Shown: positions 55,245-63,470 of the stretch, one piece after another | Layout: every line of letters starts with the position of its first letter | Position numbering within the stretch: position 1 is the first letter of the stretch | Assembly: GCA_018267365.1 (NCBI GenBank) | Contig: JAFDYQ010000012.1 | Coordinates: forward strand, 42,736 to 106,735 | Direction of reading: 5' to 3' | Source: Bacteroidota bacterium | Lineage (GTDB): Bacteria > Bacteroidota > Bacteroidia > Chitinophagales > LD1 | DNA length: 64,000 nt | Position numbers and translations under genes: made by a program | The notes under the pieces: model-generated | Databases searched by the model: none | What the model was told of the DNA's origin: nothing | What the model saw: the letters and a program-made list of their open reading frames with translations, nothing else

Positions 55245-56153
55245 GTGCAAAAAGTACATGCCATAGAAAAGCAACCAGGGCTGCTCACGCAGAAGCTGAG
55301 GGACTACGCAGCACTGACCAAAATAAGGCTCAGCCTGACCGTGGGTATCTCTGCTGCGTTGGGCTACCTCTTTGGTGCAGATCTGCATGCTATACACTGG
55401 GCGGGTTTTGGCCTGTTCTTCGTGGCTGGCCTCATGGTCACCTGCGCCTCCAATGTGCTCAATGAGATCATAGAGAAAGACTCTGACAAGCTGATGGAGC
55501 GCACCATGGGCCGTCCGCTGCCTATGGGCACTATGACGGTAGCAGAGGCCATGCTCTCTGCCGGTATACTCGGTGTAGTAGGCGTACTGATACTGGCCTT
55601 CCAGTTTAACCTCACTGCCGGAGTACTGGCTGCAGTATCGCTGCTGTCATATGCTTTCATCTACACACCGCTCAAGAAGGTTTCTTCTATCGCAGTATTC
55701 GTAGGTGCCATACCGGGCGCACTGCCTCCTATGATCGGCTATGTATGTGCCAGTGGCAAAGGTGAGGTAGACTACTTTGTAGCCATCTCCCTGTTTGCTA
55801 TACAGTTTCTGTGGCAGTTTCCTCACTTCTGGTCCATCGGTTGGATCCGTTTTGATGAATACCAGAATGCCGGTATCAATATGATGCCGTCTGCCTCCGG
55901 CAAAACGCGTATGTCTGCTATACACTCTGTGATCTATTGTGCTGGTCTGCTGATCGTTTCTATGGTACCGTATTTCATGGGATGGATTGGTATCATCTCA
56001 GCAGGTGTGATAGCAGCCTGTGGTGCTGTATTTCTCTGGCTGGCTCTGGAGCACTATCAGAAGTGTACAGATGCCTCTGCCAAAAAAGTGCTTTACACAT
56101 CTTTCCTTTACCTGCCGGTAGTACAGCTGGCACTGGTACTGGGCCGGATGTAA
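55245..56153 (+). CDS. ctaB: Protoheme IX farnesyltransferase
   Basis: The 302-residue membrane enzyme adds a farnesyl group to heme B to make heme O for the oxidase. It has about nine helices and the two Asp-rich signatures of UbiA-type prenyltransferases: ASNVLNEIIEKDSDKLMERT near residue 66 and SIGWIRFDEYQNAGINM near residue 200. The start is GTG at 55245; no ATG in frame precedes the conserved KLRDYAALTKIRLS. Its place between coxA and the subunit III genes fits oxidase assembly. Confidence 0.9.
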   Translation: MQKVHAIEKQPGLLTQKLRDYAALTKIRLSLTVGISAALGYLFGADLHAIHWAGFGLFFVAGLMVTCASNVLNEIIEKDSDKLMERTMGRPLPMGTMTVAEAMLSAGILGVVGVLILAFQFNLTAGVLAAVSLLSYAFIYTPLKKVSSIAVFVGAIPGALPPMIGYVCASGKGEVDYFVAISLFAIQFLWQFPHFWSIGWIRFDEYQNAGINMMPSASGKTRMSAIHSVIYCAGLLIVSMVPYFMGWIGIISAGVIAACGAVFLWLALEHYQKCTDASAKKVLYTSFLYLPVVQLALVLGRM

Positions 56154-56197
56154 TAAAAAATGATTGGATTTTCCCGAAAGGGAAAAATATATAAAGT

Positions 56198-56845
56198 ATG
56201 AATCGTACTATAGCGATGAAGAGTGGTGAGGATGGATACATGCAGGAGCTGAAAGGCACTACGGAGTATACCGGAGTGCACCCGCAGAAGTTTGCCCTCT
56301 GGCTCGGCATGGCTAGTATGACAATGTTCTTTGCAGCACTGACGAGTGCGCTGATCCTGAAGAAGGGAGACTTTAAAAGCTGGGAAAACTTCCGCCTGCC
56401 TTCTATCTTCATGGCCAGCACAGCGGTCATCATCGGGGTGAGCATAGCTATGCACGCAGCGCTGATCAGCTACAGAAGGGCCAGGTTTTCTGCCTTCAGG
56501 TGGCTCTTCACACTGGGCTTTGTACTGGCAGTGGCCTTCCTGCTGATGCAGTGGCTGGGTTTTCGCGCACTGGCGGCTATGGGCTTTCCACTCACGGGCA
56601 ATATCGCAGGGCAGTTTGTCTACCTGATGGCCATCGTACACGGAGCGCACATAGTGATAGCACTGCTGGTCACAGGTATCGTACTGATACTGGCCATCCG
56701 TGCGCGCCGCGATCCGCTCTATGAGCTGAAGGATGTGATCAACCCAAAGCGCAAGCTGCATATGGAGTTGCTCGTGACCTTCTGGCACTACATAGACATC
56801 GTCTGGATATACCTCTATCTGTTCTTGTATTTCAATTACAGATAG
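56198..56845 (+). CDS. Cytochrome c oxidase subunit III (first copy)
   Basis: The 215-residue protein has five membrane segments and the subunit III motif ending HMELLVTFWHYIDIVWIYLY. It starts with HPQKFALWLGMASMTMFFAA, the Bacteroidota form. It stabilises subunit I and the proton path. A second, diverged subunit III gene follows after 179 bases; tandem copies are usual in this phylum. Confidence 0.88.
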   Translation: MNRTIAMKSGEDGYMQELKGTTEYTGVHPQKFALWLGMASMTMFFAALTSALILKKGDFKSWENFRLPSIFMASTAVIIGVSIAMHAALISYRRARFSAFRWLFTLGFVLAVAFLLMQWLGFRALAAMGFPLTGNIAGQFVYLMAIVHGAHIVIALLVTGIVLILAIRARRDPLYELKDVINPKRKLHMELLVTFWHYIDIVWIYLYLFLYFNYR

Positions 56846-56892
56846 GACATAGGAGAGAAGAAGCTGAGAAGAAAGAAAAGTCGAAAGACTGA

Positions 56893-56916
56893 ATTGAATT
56901 TGAAATTGAATTGAAA
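56893..56916. repeat. Hexamer array between the two subunit III genes
   Basis: ATTGAA-TTTGAA-ATTGAA-TTGAAA, a period of six bases with small changes. The 179-base spacer is otherwise purine-rich and holds no gene. Confidence 0.45.
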
Positions 56917-57024
56917 CAAGGAATCGCCTGTCGTAGGCAGTAGGTTCTTCCCTCACCCTCGGAGAGAGAAGACGCCGAAGGCAGATGGGTGACGTCGTAT
57001 TTAAACAGAAAATAAAAAGCAACA

Positions 57025-57714
57025 ATGGCATCTGCTACAGTAGAACAAGGTCACGGAGTAGTATCAGAGCGCGAGCTCTGGAAGGGCGGGCGGTCCCCGT
57101 TTGGCATCAGCTATGGCAAGGTAATGATGTGGTACTTCCTCATCTCAGATACCTTTACCTTCGCATCATTCCTGATCACCTACGCATCGCTACGTTTCAC
57201 CCAGAGCCTCTCATGGCCCAATCCTGCTGAGGTATTCAGCTCTATACCGCTGTCTATCTTTGAGGGTGTCAAGGCTCCGCTCGTATTCGTCAGCTTTATG
57301 ACATTCCTCCTCATCGTCAGCTCCTACACTATGGTACGTGCGGTACAGGAGGGCTATCGTATGGACCGCTGGGGCGTGATCAAGTTTCTGATCCCCACTA
57401 TCATCTGCGGTCTTATGTTTCTCGGCTGCCAGTACCTGGAGTGGTCTCACCTCATCGCTGAGGGTATGACACCTACACATGCAGCAGACGTGACCAAGGT
57501 GGTCAACTTCGGCCAGCTCTTCTTCATCATCACAGGCTTTCACGGCCTCCACGTATTCGGTGGCGTACTGCTCAATACCTGGCTGCTCGTAGCTACATGG
57601 AACCGCACCTTTGAAAAGCGCGGTCACTATGAGATGGTAGAAAAGCTCGGCCTCTACTGGCACTTTGTAGATCTGGTGTGGGTATACGTATTCCTCTGCT
57701 TTTACCTGCTCTAA
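57025..57714 (+). CDS. Cytochrome c oxidase subunit III (second copy)
   Basis: The 229-residue subunit III has SPFGISYGKVMMWYFLISD at its N-terminus and six or seven helices, with VNFGQLFFIITGFHGLHVFG and GLYWHFVDLVWVYVFLCFYL, matching the conserved His/Glu positions of the family. It differs clearly from the first copy and would pair with it in the oxidase. It lies 60 bases upstream of the subunit IV gene. Confidence 0.9.
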   Translation: MASATVEQGHGVVSERELWKGGRSPFGISYGKVMMWYFLISDTFTFASFLITYASLRFTQSLSWPNPAEVFSSIPLSIFEGVKAPLVFVSFMTFLLIVSSYTMVRAVQEGYRMDRWGVIKFLIPTIICGLMFLGCQYLEWSHLIAEGMTPTHAADVTKVVNFGQLFFIITGFHGLHVFGGVLLNTWLLVATWNRTFEKRGHYEMVEKLGLYWHFVDLVWVYVFLCFYLL

Positions 57715-57744
57715 TATCGTTAACCAAGAAATTGTATTTGTCTG

Positions 57745-57772
57745 AATACTTAATACTAACTACTAAATACTA
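57745..57772. repeat. Heptamer array before the subunit IV gene
   Basis: AATACTT-AATACTA-ACTACTA-AATACTA, four units with an exact 7-base period, ending three bases before the ATG at 57775. It therefore forms part of the translation leader. Confidence 0.65.
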
Positions 57773-57774
57773 AT

Positions 57775-58152
57775 ATGGAACAACATACAGATATACCAGA
57801 AGGCCACCTGCACCTCTCGGATGCCGAGTATTCTCATGGCAAGGGTGAGGTACTCAAGACGATCATCATCCTGTCTATCGTGACAGTGGTGGAGGTAGGT
57901 GTAGCGATCACATACGATCACTTCAACCCGACCGGCGGCAACTTCAAATGGCTCATCAACCTCTTCATGGCTGTCATGTCAGTAGTGAAGGTGGTATACA
58001 TCATGGGCACCTTTATGCACCTCAAGAATGAAACACGCGGTTTCTTCCTGACCTGCATCCTTCCGTTCTCATTCCTTATATGGGCTATCATCGCCTTCGC
58101 CTATGAGGGTGGCTCATGGCAGCACATGCGCAGCCTGCTGAATGTATTTTAA
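57775..58152 (+). CDS. Cytochrome c oxidase subunit IV family protein
   Basis: The 125-residue protein has three membrane helices (about 24-46, 55-80 and 88-110) and the motif VVYIMGTFMHLKNETRGFFL of prokaryotic subunit IV. It is a small accessory subunit. No Sco or other copper chaperone gene follows; the strong terminator at 58180 closes the cluster here. Confidence 0.88.
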   Translation: MEQHTDIPEGHLHLSDAEYSHGKGEVLKTIIILSIVTVVEVGVAITYDHFNPTGGNFKWLINLFMAVMSVVKVVYIMGTFMHLKNETRGFFLTCILPFSFLIWAIIAFAYEGGSWQHMRSLLNVF

Positions 58153-58179
58153 GAGATAAGCAATCCAAGCCTATAACCG

Positions 58180-58211
58180 ATCCCTGCCTCACGAGGCAGG
58201 GATTTTTATTT
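58180..58211 (+). terminator. Intrinsic terminator closing the act-cox cluster
   Basis: ATCCCTGCCT (58180-58189), loop CACG, AGGCAGGGAT (58194-58203), then TTTTATTTT. A perfect 10-bp stem. Confidence 0.9.
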
Positions 58212-58218
58212 TCTGATA

Positions 58219-58257
58219 CGTCTCATTCCTCGTCTCACGTCTCAAGTCTCATGTCTC
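58219..58257. repeat. Heptamer array (CGTCTCA type) after the terminator
   Basis: GTCTCA recurs at 58220, 58232, 58239, 58246 and, as GTCTCT, 58253. The last four units are spaced exactly 7 bases. It lies directly behind the stop of the convergent DUF1275 gene. Confidence 0.65.
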
Positions 58258-58261
58258 TTTT

Positions 58262-58963
58262 TCACTGTGCCCGCGCATATTTCCACCCGTCATAGATCAA
58301 TGCACCCGCCAGCACCGCAGACGCTATGAGCATAGCGTCCAGACCAATTACCGAATACGTGATGCCCCCGGCGGTACAACCTCCAAAGAAAGCCGTGATG
58401 ATAGTAAAGCGCAGTCCGATAGAGGCGCGCAGCTTGCGGCGCTTGTCAGCCTCATGATAGAAGAATAGCTGGCCCACCTCTATACCCAGGTCGGTGAAAA
58501 GACCCGTAAGATGCGTGGTACGCACCACAGCACTGGAGATGATCGTCACCAGTGAGTTCTGCAGGCCCATGGCAAAGAGCAGGCAGCATGATAGCTCAGT
58601 GGTATAGGCAAAATTGTGCTCTACCGGTACGAGCGCTGCTATGGTGATGATCGTGATCTCTATAGCCACCGGCACGAGGTATACGAAGCGGGCATTGCGT
58701 CGCGATATGAACTCTACCAGCGCACTGGCAAAGACAGACCCGAGGAAAAAGGCAAAGATAAATGCCAGGTACTCCAGCGCCACGGCATAGTCGCGTCGTA
58801 GCATACCCTGCGCAAAGAAGGCAAAGTGGCCCGTCACATTGGTCGTGAGCGTCTCTACAGCAAAGAACCCGCACACATTCACCACACCCGCCACAAAGGA
58901 TAGCAGGCCCGCCAGCTGCAGATTGTGTCGCAAGGTACGTGTCTGGCCGTGATGATGGAGCAT
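58262..58963 (-). CDS. DUF1275 (YoaK) family membrane protein
   Basis: The 233-residue inner-membrane protein has six or seven helices and the family's motifs: AGLLSFVAGVVNVCGFFAVE, TNVTGHFAFFAQG and LLFAMGLQNSLVT, then RTTHLTGLFTDLGIEVGQLF. The family is of unknown function, with a suspected transport role. It stands alone on the minus strand, convergent with the oxidase cluster. Confidence 0.87.
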   Translation of the reverse strand: MLHHHGQTRTLRHNLQLAGLLSFVAGVVNVCGFFAVETLTTNVTGHFAFFAQGMLRRDYAVALEYLAFIFAFFLGSVFASALVEFISRRNARFVYLVPVAIEITIITIAALVPVEHNFAYTTELSCCLLFAMGLQNSLVTIISSAVVRTTHLTGLFTDLGIEVGQLFFYHEADKRRKLRASIGLRFTIITAFFGGCTAGGITYSVIGLDAMLIASAVLAGALIYDGWKYARAQ

Positions 58964-59105
58964 GCAGCTAATTTAAACGATTTGCTTTTTCCTCGCTATC
59001 CATTCATCCTCATTTATCTGCATGTGCCCTTATCATCCCTGCGTCTCCGCGCCCTGTGGTAAAATAGTTTTCGCGTTTCCCCGCTTTTGGGGTTTAAGGT
59101 ATCCC

Positions 59106-60773
59106 TCAATACTTCTTATTCTTAAAGATCGTCAGCAGCATCCGCAGCCCCAGTATATTGGCCAGCACAAAGCCTATCCCGCCCGGTATGGAGATATGCA
59201 GGTACAGCGGCGGGAACTTCACAGCTATCAGTATAGCACTCGCCATCAGTATGCACCCTATGATAAAACCTCCCGCTATCCGATTGCTCGCCAGGTCTAT
59301 TTTATGTGTGAGGTCATTCAGCCCCTCGTGCTCGATGGTCACTTTGGTCTCGCCGCGTTTCAGCTTGCCCAGTATCTCGCGCAGATCACGGGGCAGATTG
59401 GTCAGCAGGGTAGGGAGGTCCTTAGATGCTTCAAAGAGGTTCTTCATCAGCTGCGCCGGGGTGAAGGCCTGCCCCAGCGTCTTTTTGATGTGTGGTGTCA
59501 ACTCATCTATGATGTTCAGCTTCGGGTCCAGCCTGCGGCCTACGCCCTCTATAGTGATGAGGCTCTTGGATAGCAGAAAGTAATCTGCCGGCATGTGGAT
59601 GTTATACTTATTGACAAAATCCAGCAGGCGGGTGAAAAGCTCTGCCATATCTACCTGGTCTGCCGGCAGTGCATGATAGTCACTGATCAGCTCCTCCACC
59701 TCATACTCGAAGGTCCTGCTGCCCTCAAACTGCTGGCTCACCGCTATATTTTTCAGTCCCCATATGAGGCTGGCAGAGTCGCGTGCTGTGACACCATACA
59801 CGATGTCTGCAAAGAACTCCACGTCACTCTTCAGCACCGTACCCATCATACCAAAGTCTATGAAACAGATCTTATTATCCGGCATGGCAAATAGATTGCC
59901 GGGGTGCGGGTCTGCATGAAAGAAGCCATGCTCAAATATCTGCTGGAAGAGCGAGTAGATGCCATTCTTAGCCAGCATGTGGGGATCATCACCTATGCGC
60001 TCTATGCCTTTATTGTCATAGGGATGCACACCGTCTATATACTCCATGGTGAGCAGCTTCTTGGTAGTATATGCCGAGTAGTATTTGGGCACCATCACTA
60101 TCTCGCTGTTGCGAAAGTTTTGCGCGAAGCGCTGCAGGTTGTAGCCCTCGTGCATCAGGTTCAGCTCTTTGTAGATCGCCGTCTCAAAGGCCTTCACGAT
60201 GCCGACAGGATCGAGCTGCTCCAGTATGTGCCGCTCGGCCAGCTTGCCGGCCATAAACTTCATAATGCGGATATCCAGCTCTATGGTCTCGATGATATCC
60301 GGGCGGCGTACTTTGAGTATCACCTCCTCACCACTCTTGAGCGTGGCCTTATGTACCTGTGCTATCGAGGCACTGGCAAAGGGCTTTGCGTCAAAGTGAC
60401 TGAAGACCGTGTGGATCTTGTGGCCGGTCTCTTCCTCTATGATCTGCCTGGCCACCTCACCCGGAAACGGCGGCACGTGCGATTGCAGTTTCTCAAACTC
60501 CTCTACCAGCTCTACCGGTATCACATCGGGCCGGTTGCTGAGTATCTGTGCAAACTTGATATATGCTGTGCCAAGTTCCTCTACGGCCAGGCGCATGCGC
60601 TCCCACTTGGTCTGCTCGTGTATGTGCTGCACCGTCTGCTCGGAGAGAAATGCCTCTAGTACACGCGCCCGCAGCGAGACGCCGGCATCGGCCAGTATAT
60701 CCTGGAAACCATACTTGACCAGTATGTTTACTATCTCACGGTAGCGCCGCAGTACTTTAAAGTTCAGGGACAT
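59106..60773 (-). CDS. UbiB/ABC1/AarF family atypical kinase
   Basis: The 555-residue protein has the UbiB kinase-like core: the Lys region in EEVILKVRRPDI, the catalytic-loop DPHPGN in FHADPHPGNLF, FIDFGMMG as the metal-binding DFG, and the N-terminal extension with the KxGQ motif, here KFAQILSNRPD. Two C-terminal membrane helices (GGFIIGCILMASAILIAV and ISIPGGIGFVLANILGLRML) anchor it. Homologues support ubiquinone or menaquinone-linked lipid metabolism. Ala in place of Gly in KxGQ is a variant worth noting. Promoter at 60829. Confidence 0.88.
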   Translation of the reverse strand: MSLNFKVLRRYREIVNILVKYGFQDILADAGVSLRARVLEAFLSEQTVQHIHEQTKWERMRLAVEELGTAYIKFAQILSNRPDVIPVELVEEFEKLQSHVPPFPGEVARQIIEEETGHKIHTVFSHFDAKPFASASIAQVHKATLKSGEEVILKVRRPDIIETIELDIRIMKFMAGKLAERHILEQLDPVGIVKAFETAIYKELNLMHEGYNLQRFAQNFRNSEIVMVPKYYSAYTTKKLLTMEYIDGVHPYDNKGIERIGDDPHMLAKNGIYSLFQQIFEHGFFHADPHPGNLFAMPDNKICFIDFGMMGTVLKSDVEFFADIVYGVTARDSASLIWGLKNIAVSQQFEGSRTFEYEVEELISDYHALPADQVDMAELFTRLLDFVNKYNIHMPADYFLLSKSLITIEGVGRRLDPKLNIIDELTPHIKKTLGQAFTPAQLMKNLFEASKDLPTLLTNLPRDLREILGKLKRGETKVTIEHEGLNDLTHKIDLASNRIAGGFIIGCILMASAILIAVKFPPLYLHISIPGGIGFVLANILGLRMLLTIFKNKKY

Positions 60774-60828
60774 TGTCAGCAGTTAGATCGGGAGTTAGGT
60801 AATCGTGACAAGGCAATTTTCAATATAT

Positions 60829-60836
60829 CAAATCTA
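60829..60836 (-). promoter_or_regulatory. -7 box for the UbiB-like gene (TAGATTTG)
   Basis: CAAATCTA on the plus strand reads TAGATTTG on the minus strand, 55 bases upstream of the ATG at 60773. No clear -33 box. Confidence 0.45.
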
Positions 60837-60941
60837 TCTGTGCGGCTGCGAAGAAAGACTGATAAAAGTCATAATATAAAAAATCTTTGTCATGTTTCTA
60901 TATCATGATGCCGGCTACTTTTCGGTTTCAAAACAGATATT

Positions 60942-61772
60942 ATGAAAAAGAGGATCATACTGGCCATGGAGGGTGACCGCTTAGCCACCTCCGCACTGCG
61001 CTACGCTATAGATATAGCCAAAGACTCCGGATCTGTGCTCATAGGTGTCTTCCTGCGTGACCTGAAGTATGCCGGCTTTACCTATGCTACTATGCTCGGC
61101 ACTGATACCACTGGTTATGCAGTATTGGGCCAGGCAGAAAAGGCCGCTACAGAAAAGAACATCGGGACCTTTGAGCAGAAGTGCAGTGCGGCAGGTGTGT
61201 CACATCATGTACTGATGGCTCAGGATGCCCCCATAGGCGCCCTGATAGAGGAGAGTGCCTTTGCAGACCTGATCATCACCGATGCGCGCATGAATATATC
61301 GAGCCTGCTGCCCGATGCGCCCAGCTCCAGCCTGCGCGACATACTGGTAGATGCGCACTGTCCCATTCTCATAGTGCCCAATACATATCGGAGTATCAGG
61401 CACACCACTCTATCTTACGATGGTAGCCCAGCCAGTGTCTATGCCCTGAGGGCATTCCGCTATATATTCCCGGAATGGGCAGATCATCGCACAACACTGC
61501 TCAGTGTGGTAGATAAAAAGGAAGGCACACACCTCAAGGACAATAACACCATACGCGAACTCACCGATACGCACTACCCCAATATCAAATACCAGGTGCT
61601 CAAAGGGGAGCCCACCACAGCCATCACTAAATACATGAAGAAAGACGGCGCAGACTCTGTGATCGTGATGGGCGCCTATGGTCGCAATGCCCTCTCGCGC
61701 CTCATGCACCAGAGCCTGTCCAACGCCCTGATCAAAGAAGCCAAAGTGCCCATCTTCATTGCCCATCAGTAG
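60942..61772 (+). CDS. Universal stress protein with two UspA domains
   Basis: The 276-residue protein has two UspA-like units. The first (about 1-145) begins KKRIILAMEGDRLATSALRY and the second (about 150-276) ends SVIVMGAYGRNALSRLMHQS, with the nucleotide-binding G-x-x-G-R-x(9)-S pattern. The first half lacks a full such pattern. It is cytoplasmic and likely senses nucleotide or stress state. It is divergent from the UbiB-like gene. Confidence 0.85.
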   Translation: MKKRIILAMEGDRLATSALRYAIDIAKDSGSVLIGVFLRDLKYAGFTYATMLGTDTTGYAVLGQAEKAATEKNIGTFEQKCSAAGVSHHVLMAQDAPIGALIEESAFADLIITDARMNISSLLPDAPSSSLRDILVDAHCPILIVPNTYRSIRHTTLSYDGSPASVYALRAFRYIFPEWADHRTTLLSVVDKKEGTHLKDNNTIRELTDTHYPNIKYQVLKGEPTTAITKYMKKDGADSVIVMGAYGRNALSRLMHQSLSNALIKEAKVPIFIAHQ

Positions 61773-61933
61773 GAGGGGAGCGTTACTCTTGTGTTTTGAT
61801 ATACTGAGCGGAGCTAAACATCTCTGCATATCCGCACCTTTTGCGGTGTACCTGTATTCCTATGTTACTATGTTTTTATGCGGTTCGGGAAGTAGTATTT
61901 GTACTATCTTCATTATCACTAAACCTGTCGCGC

Positions 61934-62335
61934 ATGCCTCAGACCCGACTCCCCGATATACCACCACAGTACCAGACCGTCATGCCCTATCTCATCCTCA
62001 AGGATGCCGGTAGTTTCATCTCCTTTATGAAAGAAGTCTTCGCTGCCGAGGAAACCTACAAGGTTCTCCGCGATGAGGAGTCCACCATCATCATGCACGC
62101 CGAGATCATGACCGGTGGCAGTACCATCATGCTGGCCGATGCTACCGACCAGTACCCGCCGCGCACAGCCGGCCTCTTCATCTACGTGGCAGATGCAGAT
62201 GTCACCTATGCAGCCGCTCTAGCTGCAGGGGCGCAGAGCATCATGCCGCCTGCAGATATGCCCTATGGCCGCAGCTGCGGTATCACAGATGCCTGGGGCA
62301 ATAGCTGGTGGCCCACCACACCGCCCAAGCCATAA
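61934..62335 (+). CDS. VOC/glyoxalase-fold protein (PhnB-like)
   Basis: The 133-residue protein begins MPQTRLPDIPPQYQTVMPYL and has the PhnB/VOC layout: AGSFISFMKEVFAAEETYKV, STIIMHAEIMTGGSTIMLAD and the C-terminal GRSCGITDAWGNSWW. Members bind metal or small ligands; DNA-damage or antibiotic-related roles in some relatives cannot be transferred. ATG at 61934 is used; an in-frame ATG at 61841 adds 31 Cys-rich residues without family similarity. The next gene begins three bases after its stop. Confidence 0.8.
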   Translation: MPQTRLPDIPPQYQTVMPYLILKDAGSFISFMKEVFAAEETYKVLRDEESTIIMHAEIMTGGSTIMLADATDQYPPRTAGLFIYVADADVTYAAALAAGAQSIMPPADMPYGRSCGITDAWGNSWWPTTPPKP

Positions 62336-62338
62336 GCC

Positions 62339-62905
62339 ATGCATATCAGCCGCATATTGCTCTGGGTGCTTATCTTCTCGCTCGTGGCCAGCGGCGCGGT
62401 AGGCATCGCCATTTTCCTCTTCGCAGATTTCAACCCACGCGAGATGAAGATCCTCTTTAGTACACTGGATATCGGCGCGTGCAGCCTCGCGGGCCTCTGC
62501 TGCGCTACTATCTGGGAGACCCGCTACAAGTGGTTTTCCATCTTAGGCATCAGCATCGTGGCCATCACCATGAGCCTGCTGCTCTATACCATCTGGTGGT
62601 GGGAGCGACTGGAGAACTTCAACCTCGTGCTCACCTTTGTCATCCTCTCTGCTACCTGCTCTCACATAGCGCTCACACTCCTCACTCAGACACCCACGCG
62701 ACTCGTATCATGGGTACTGGGTTTCACGGTCTTCTTTATAGCTGTGCTGGGTGTCATGCTCATCGTGCTAGTCTGGCATGACGATATCAGCGAGGCCTTC
62801 TACCGCCTGCTCGGCGTCTGCGGTATACTCGATGTGCTCGGCACCATCATCTCGCCCATCCTTAGTCGTACGCAGCGCTTTGAAGATGTCATGGAGGAGG
62901 GCTAA
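62339..62905 (+). CDS. Small integral membrane protein of unknown function
   Basis: The 188-residue protein has about six membrane helices (for example ISRILLWVLIFSLVASGAVG, LSATCSHIALTLLT, FFIAVLGVMLIVLVW) and little else. It is translated just behind the VOC gene (three-base gap), so the two are one operon. No family is recognised. Confidence 0.7.
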   Translation: MHISRILLWVLIFSLVASGAVGIAIFLFADFNPREMKILFSTLDIGACSLAGLCCATIWETRYKWFSILGISIVAITMSLLLYTIWWWERLENFNLVLTFVILSATCSHIALTLLTQTPTRLVSWVLGFTVFFIAVLGVMLIVLVWHDDISEAFYRLLGVCGILDVLGTIISPILSRTQRFEDVMEEG

Positions 62906-62926
62906 GAATAGAGAATAGGGAATAGA
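62906..62926. repeat. GAATAGR heptamer array
   Basis: GAATAGA-GAATAGG-GAATAGA, three units with an exact 7-base period, directly after the stop of the membrane protein gene. Confidence 0.65.
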
Positions 62927-62944
62927 AGCGGCTCACATTATTGC

Positions 62945-62983
62945 AATCTGTAATTCTGTAAATCCGCAACTCCGTAAATCAGT
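62945..62983. repeat. AATCNGT-type array
   Basis: AATCTGT, AATTCTGT, AAATCCGC, AACTCCGT, AAATCAGT: units of 7-8 bases in tandem. The 14-mer GTAATTCTGTAAAT (62950-62963) also occurs at 49014-49027. Confidence 0.6.
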
Positions 62984-62993
62984 ACACGGCTTT

Positions 62994-63028
62994 CGTCTAG
63001 CGTCTATCGTCTGGTATCTGGTGTCTCA
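62994..63028. repeat. CGTCTNN heptamer array
   Basis: CGTCTAG-CGTCTAT-CGTCTGG-TATCTGG-TGTCTCA, five units with an exact 7-base period. The core CGTCT is shared with the array at 58219-58257. With the other two arrays it fills most of the first 120 bases of this gene-free region. Confidence 0.65.
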
Positions 63029-63070
63029 CCTAAACATTCACCTCTGACCTCCATGCACTCGCCTCACTTT

Positions 63071-63102
63071 TTTGCCATCTTTTGAGTGAATGCGCACCTT
63101 TG
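63071..63102 (+). promoter_or_regulatory. Near-consensus promoter of a possible small RNA
   Basis: TTTG (63071-63074), 20-base spacer, CACCTTTG (63095-63102). The -7 box differs from TAnnTTTG only in the first base. Confidence 0.35.
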
Positions 63103-63108
63103 GTTTAC

Positions 63109-63235
63109 CGCAGTGAGAGAGCGGTTACGTTTTTCGTTTTGGTAAAGATAGGTACACGGTCTCAGGGCTGTTTTTAAGAATTCAGTGGTTATTTATGTGT
63201 AAAGGGCCGATGCCGAAAAGCATCGGTCTTTTTTG
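63109..63235 (+). ncRNA. Candidate small RNA
   Basis: This gene-free stretch has a near-consensus promoter just upstream and ends in an intrinsic terminator. The transcript would be about 125 nt. A hairpin ACCGC-AGTGAGAGA-GCGGT (63107-63125) lies near the start. It contains no convincing coding frame and matches no RNA family I know. Confidence 0.35.
63205..63234 (+). terminator. Intrinsic terminator without an upstream gene
   Basis: GGCCGATGC (63205-63213), loop CGAAAA, GCATCGGTC (63220-63228, one G-T pair), then six T. The nearest upstream gene on this strand ends 300 bases earlier. Confidence 0.75.
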
Positions 63236-63420
63236 TGCCCCTCGGAGAGGTATTTATGGCCATTCATCTCCCTCTTTCCCGCCTTAGCTTGACTCAGAGA
63301 CAGCATTTTTCCCTTATATGTATGTGCTAAAAAGCTCAATGTAAAATTTAAATGCTTTATAAATCAATAAATTACATTTTTTATTAGTACTTTGTATTGC
63401 ATAATACAGGCCAATGAATA

Positions 63421-63428
63421 TATCTTTG
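63421..63428 (+). promoter_or_regulatory. -7 box (TATCTTTG)
   Basis: TATCTTTG matches TAnnTTTG, 42 bases upstream of the ATG at 63471; TTG at 63397-63399 could be the -33 element (21-base spacer). Confidence 0.55.
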
Positions 63429-63470
63429 CATTAGAAATTATCATTCTAAACCAACTAAACACCACATATC

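Noticed and set aside
47421..63028. CRISPR arrays
   Set aside because: The tandem units are 6-8 bases with no spacers and no cas genes nearby.
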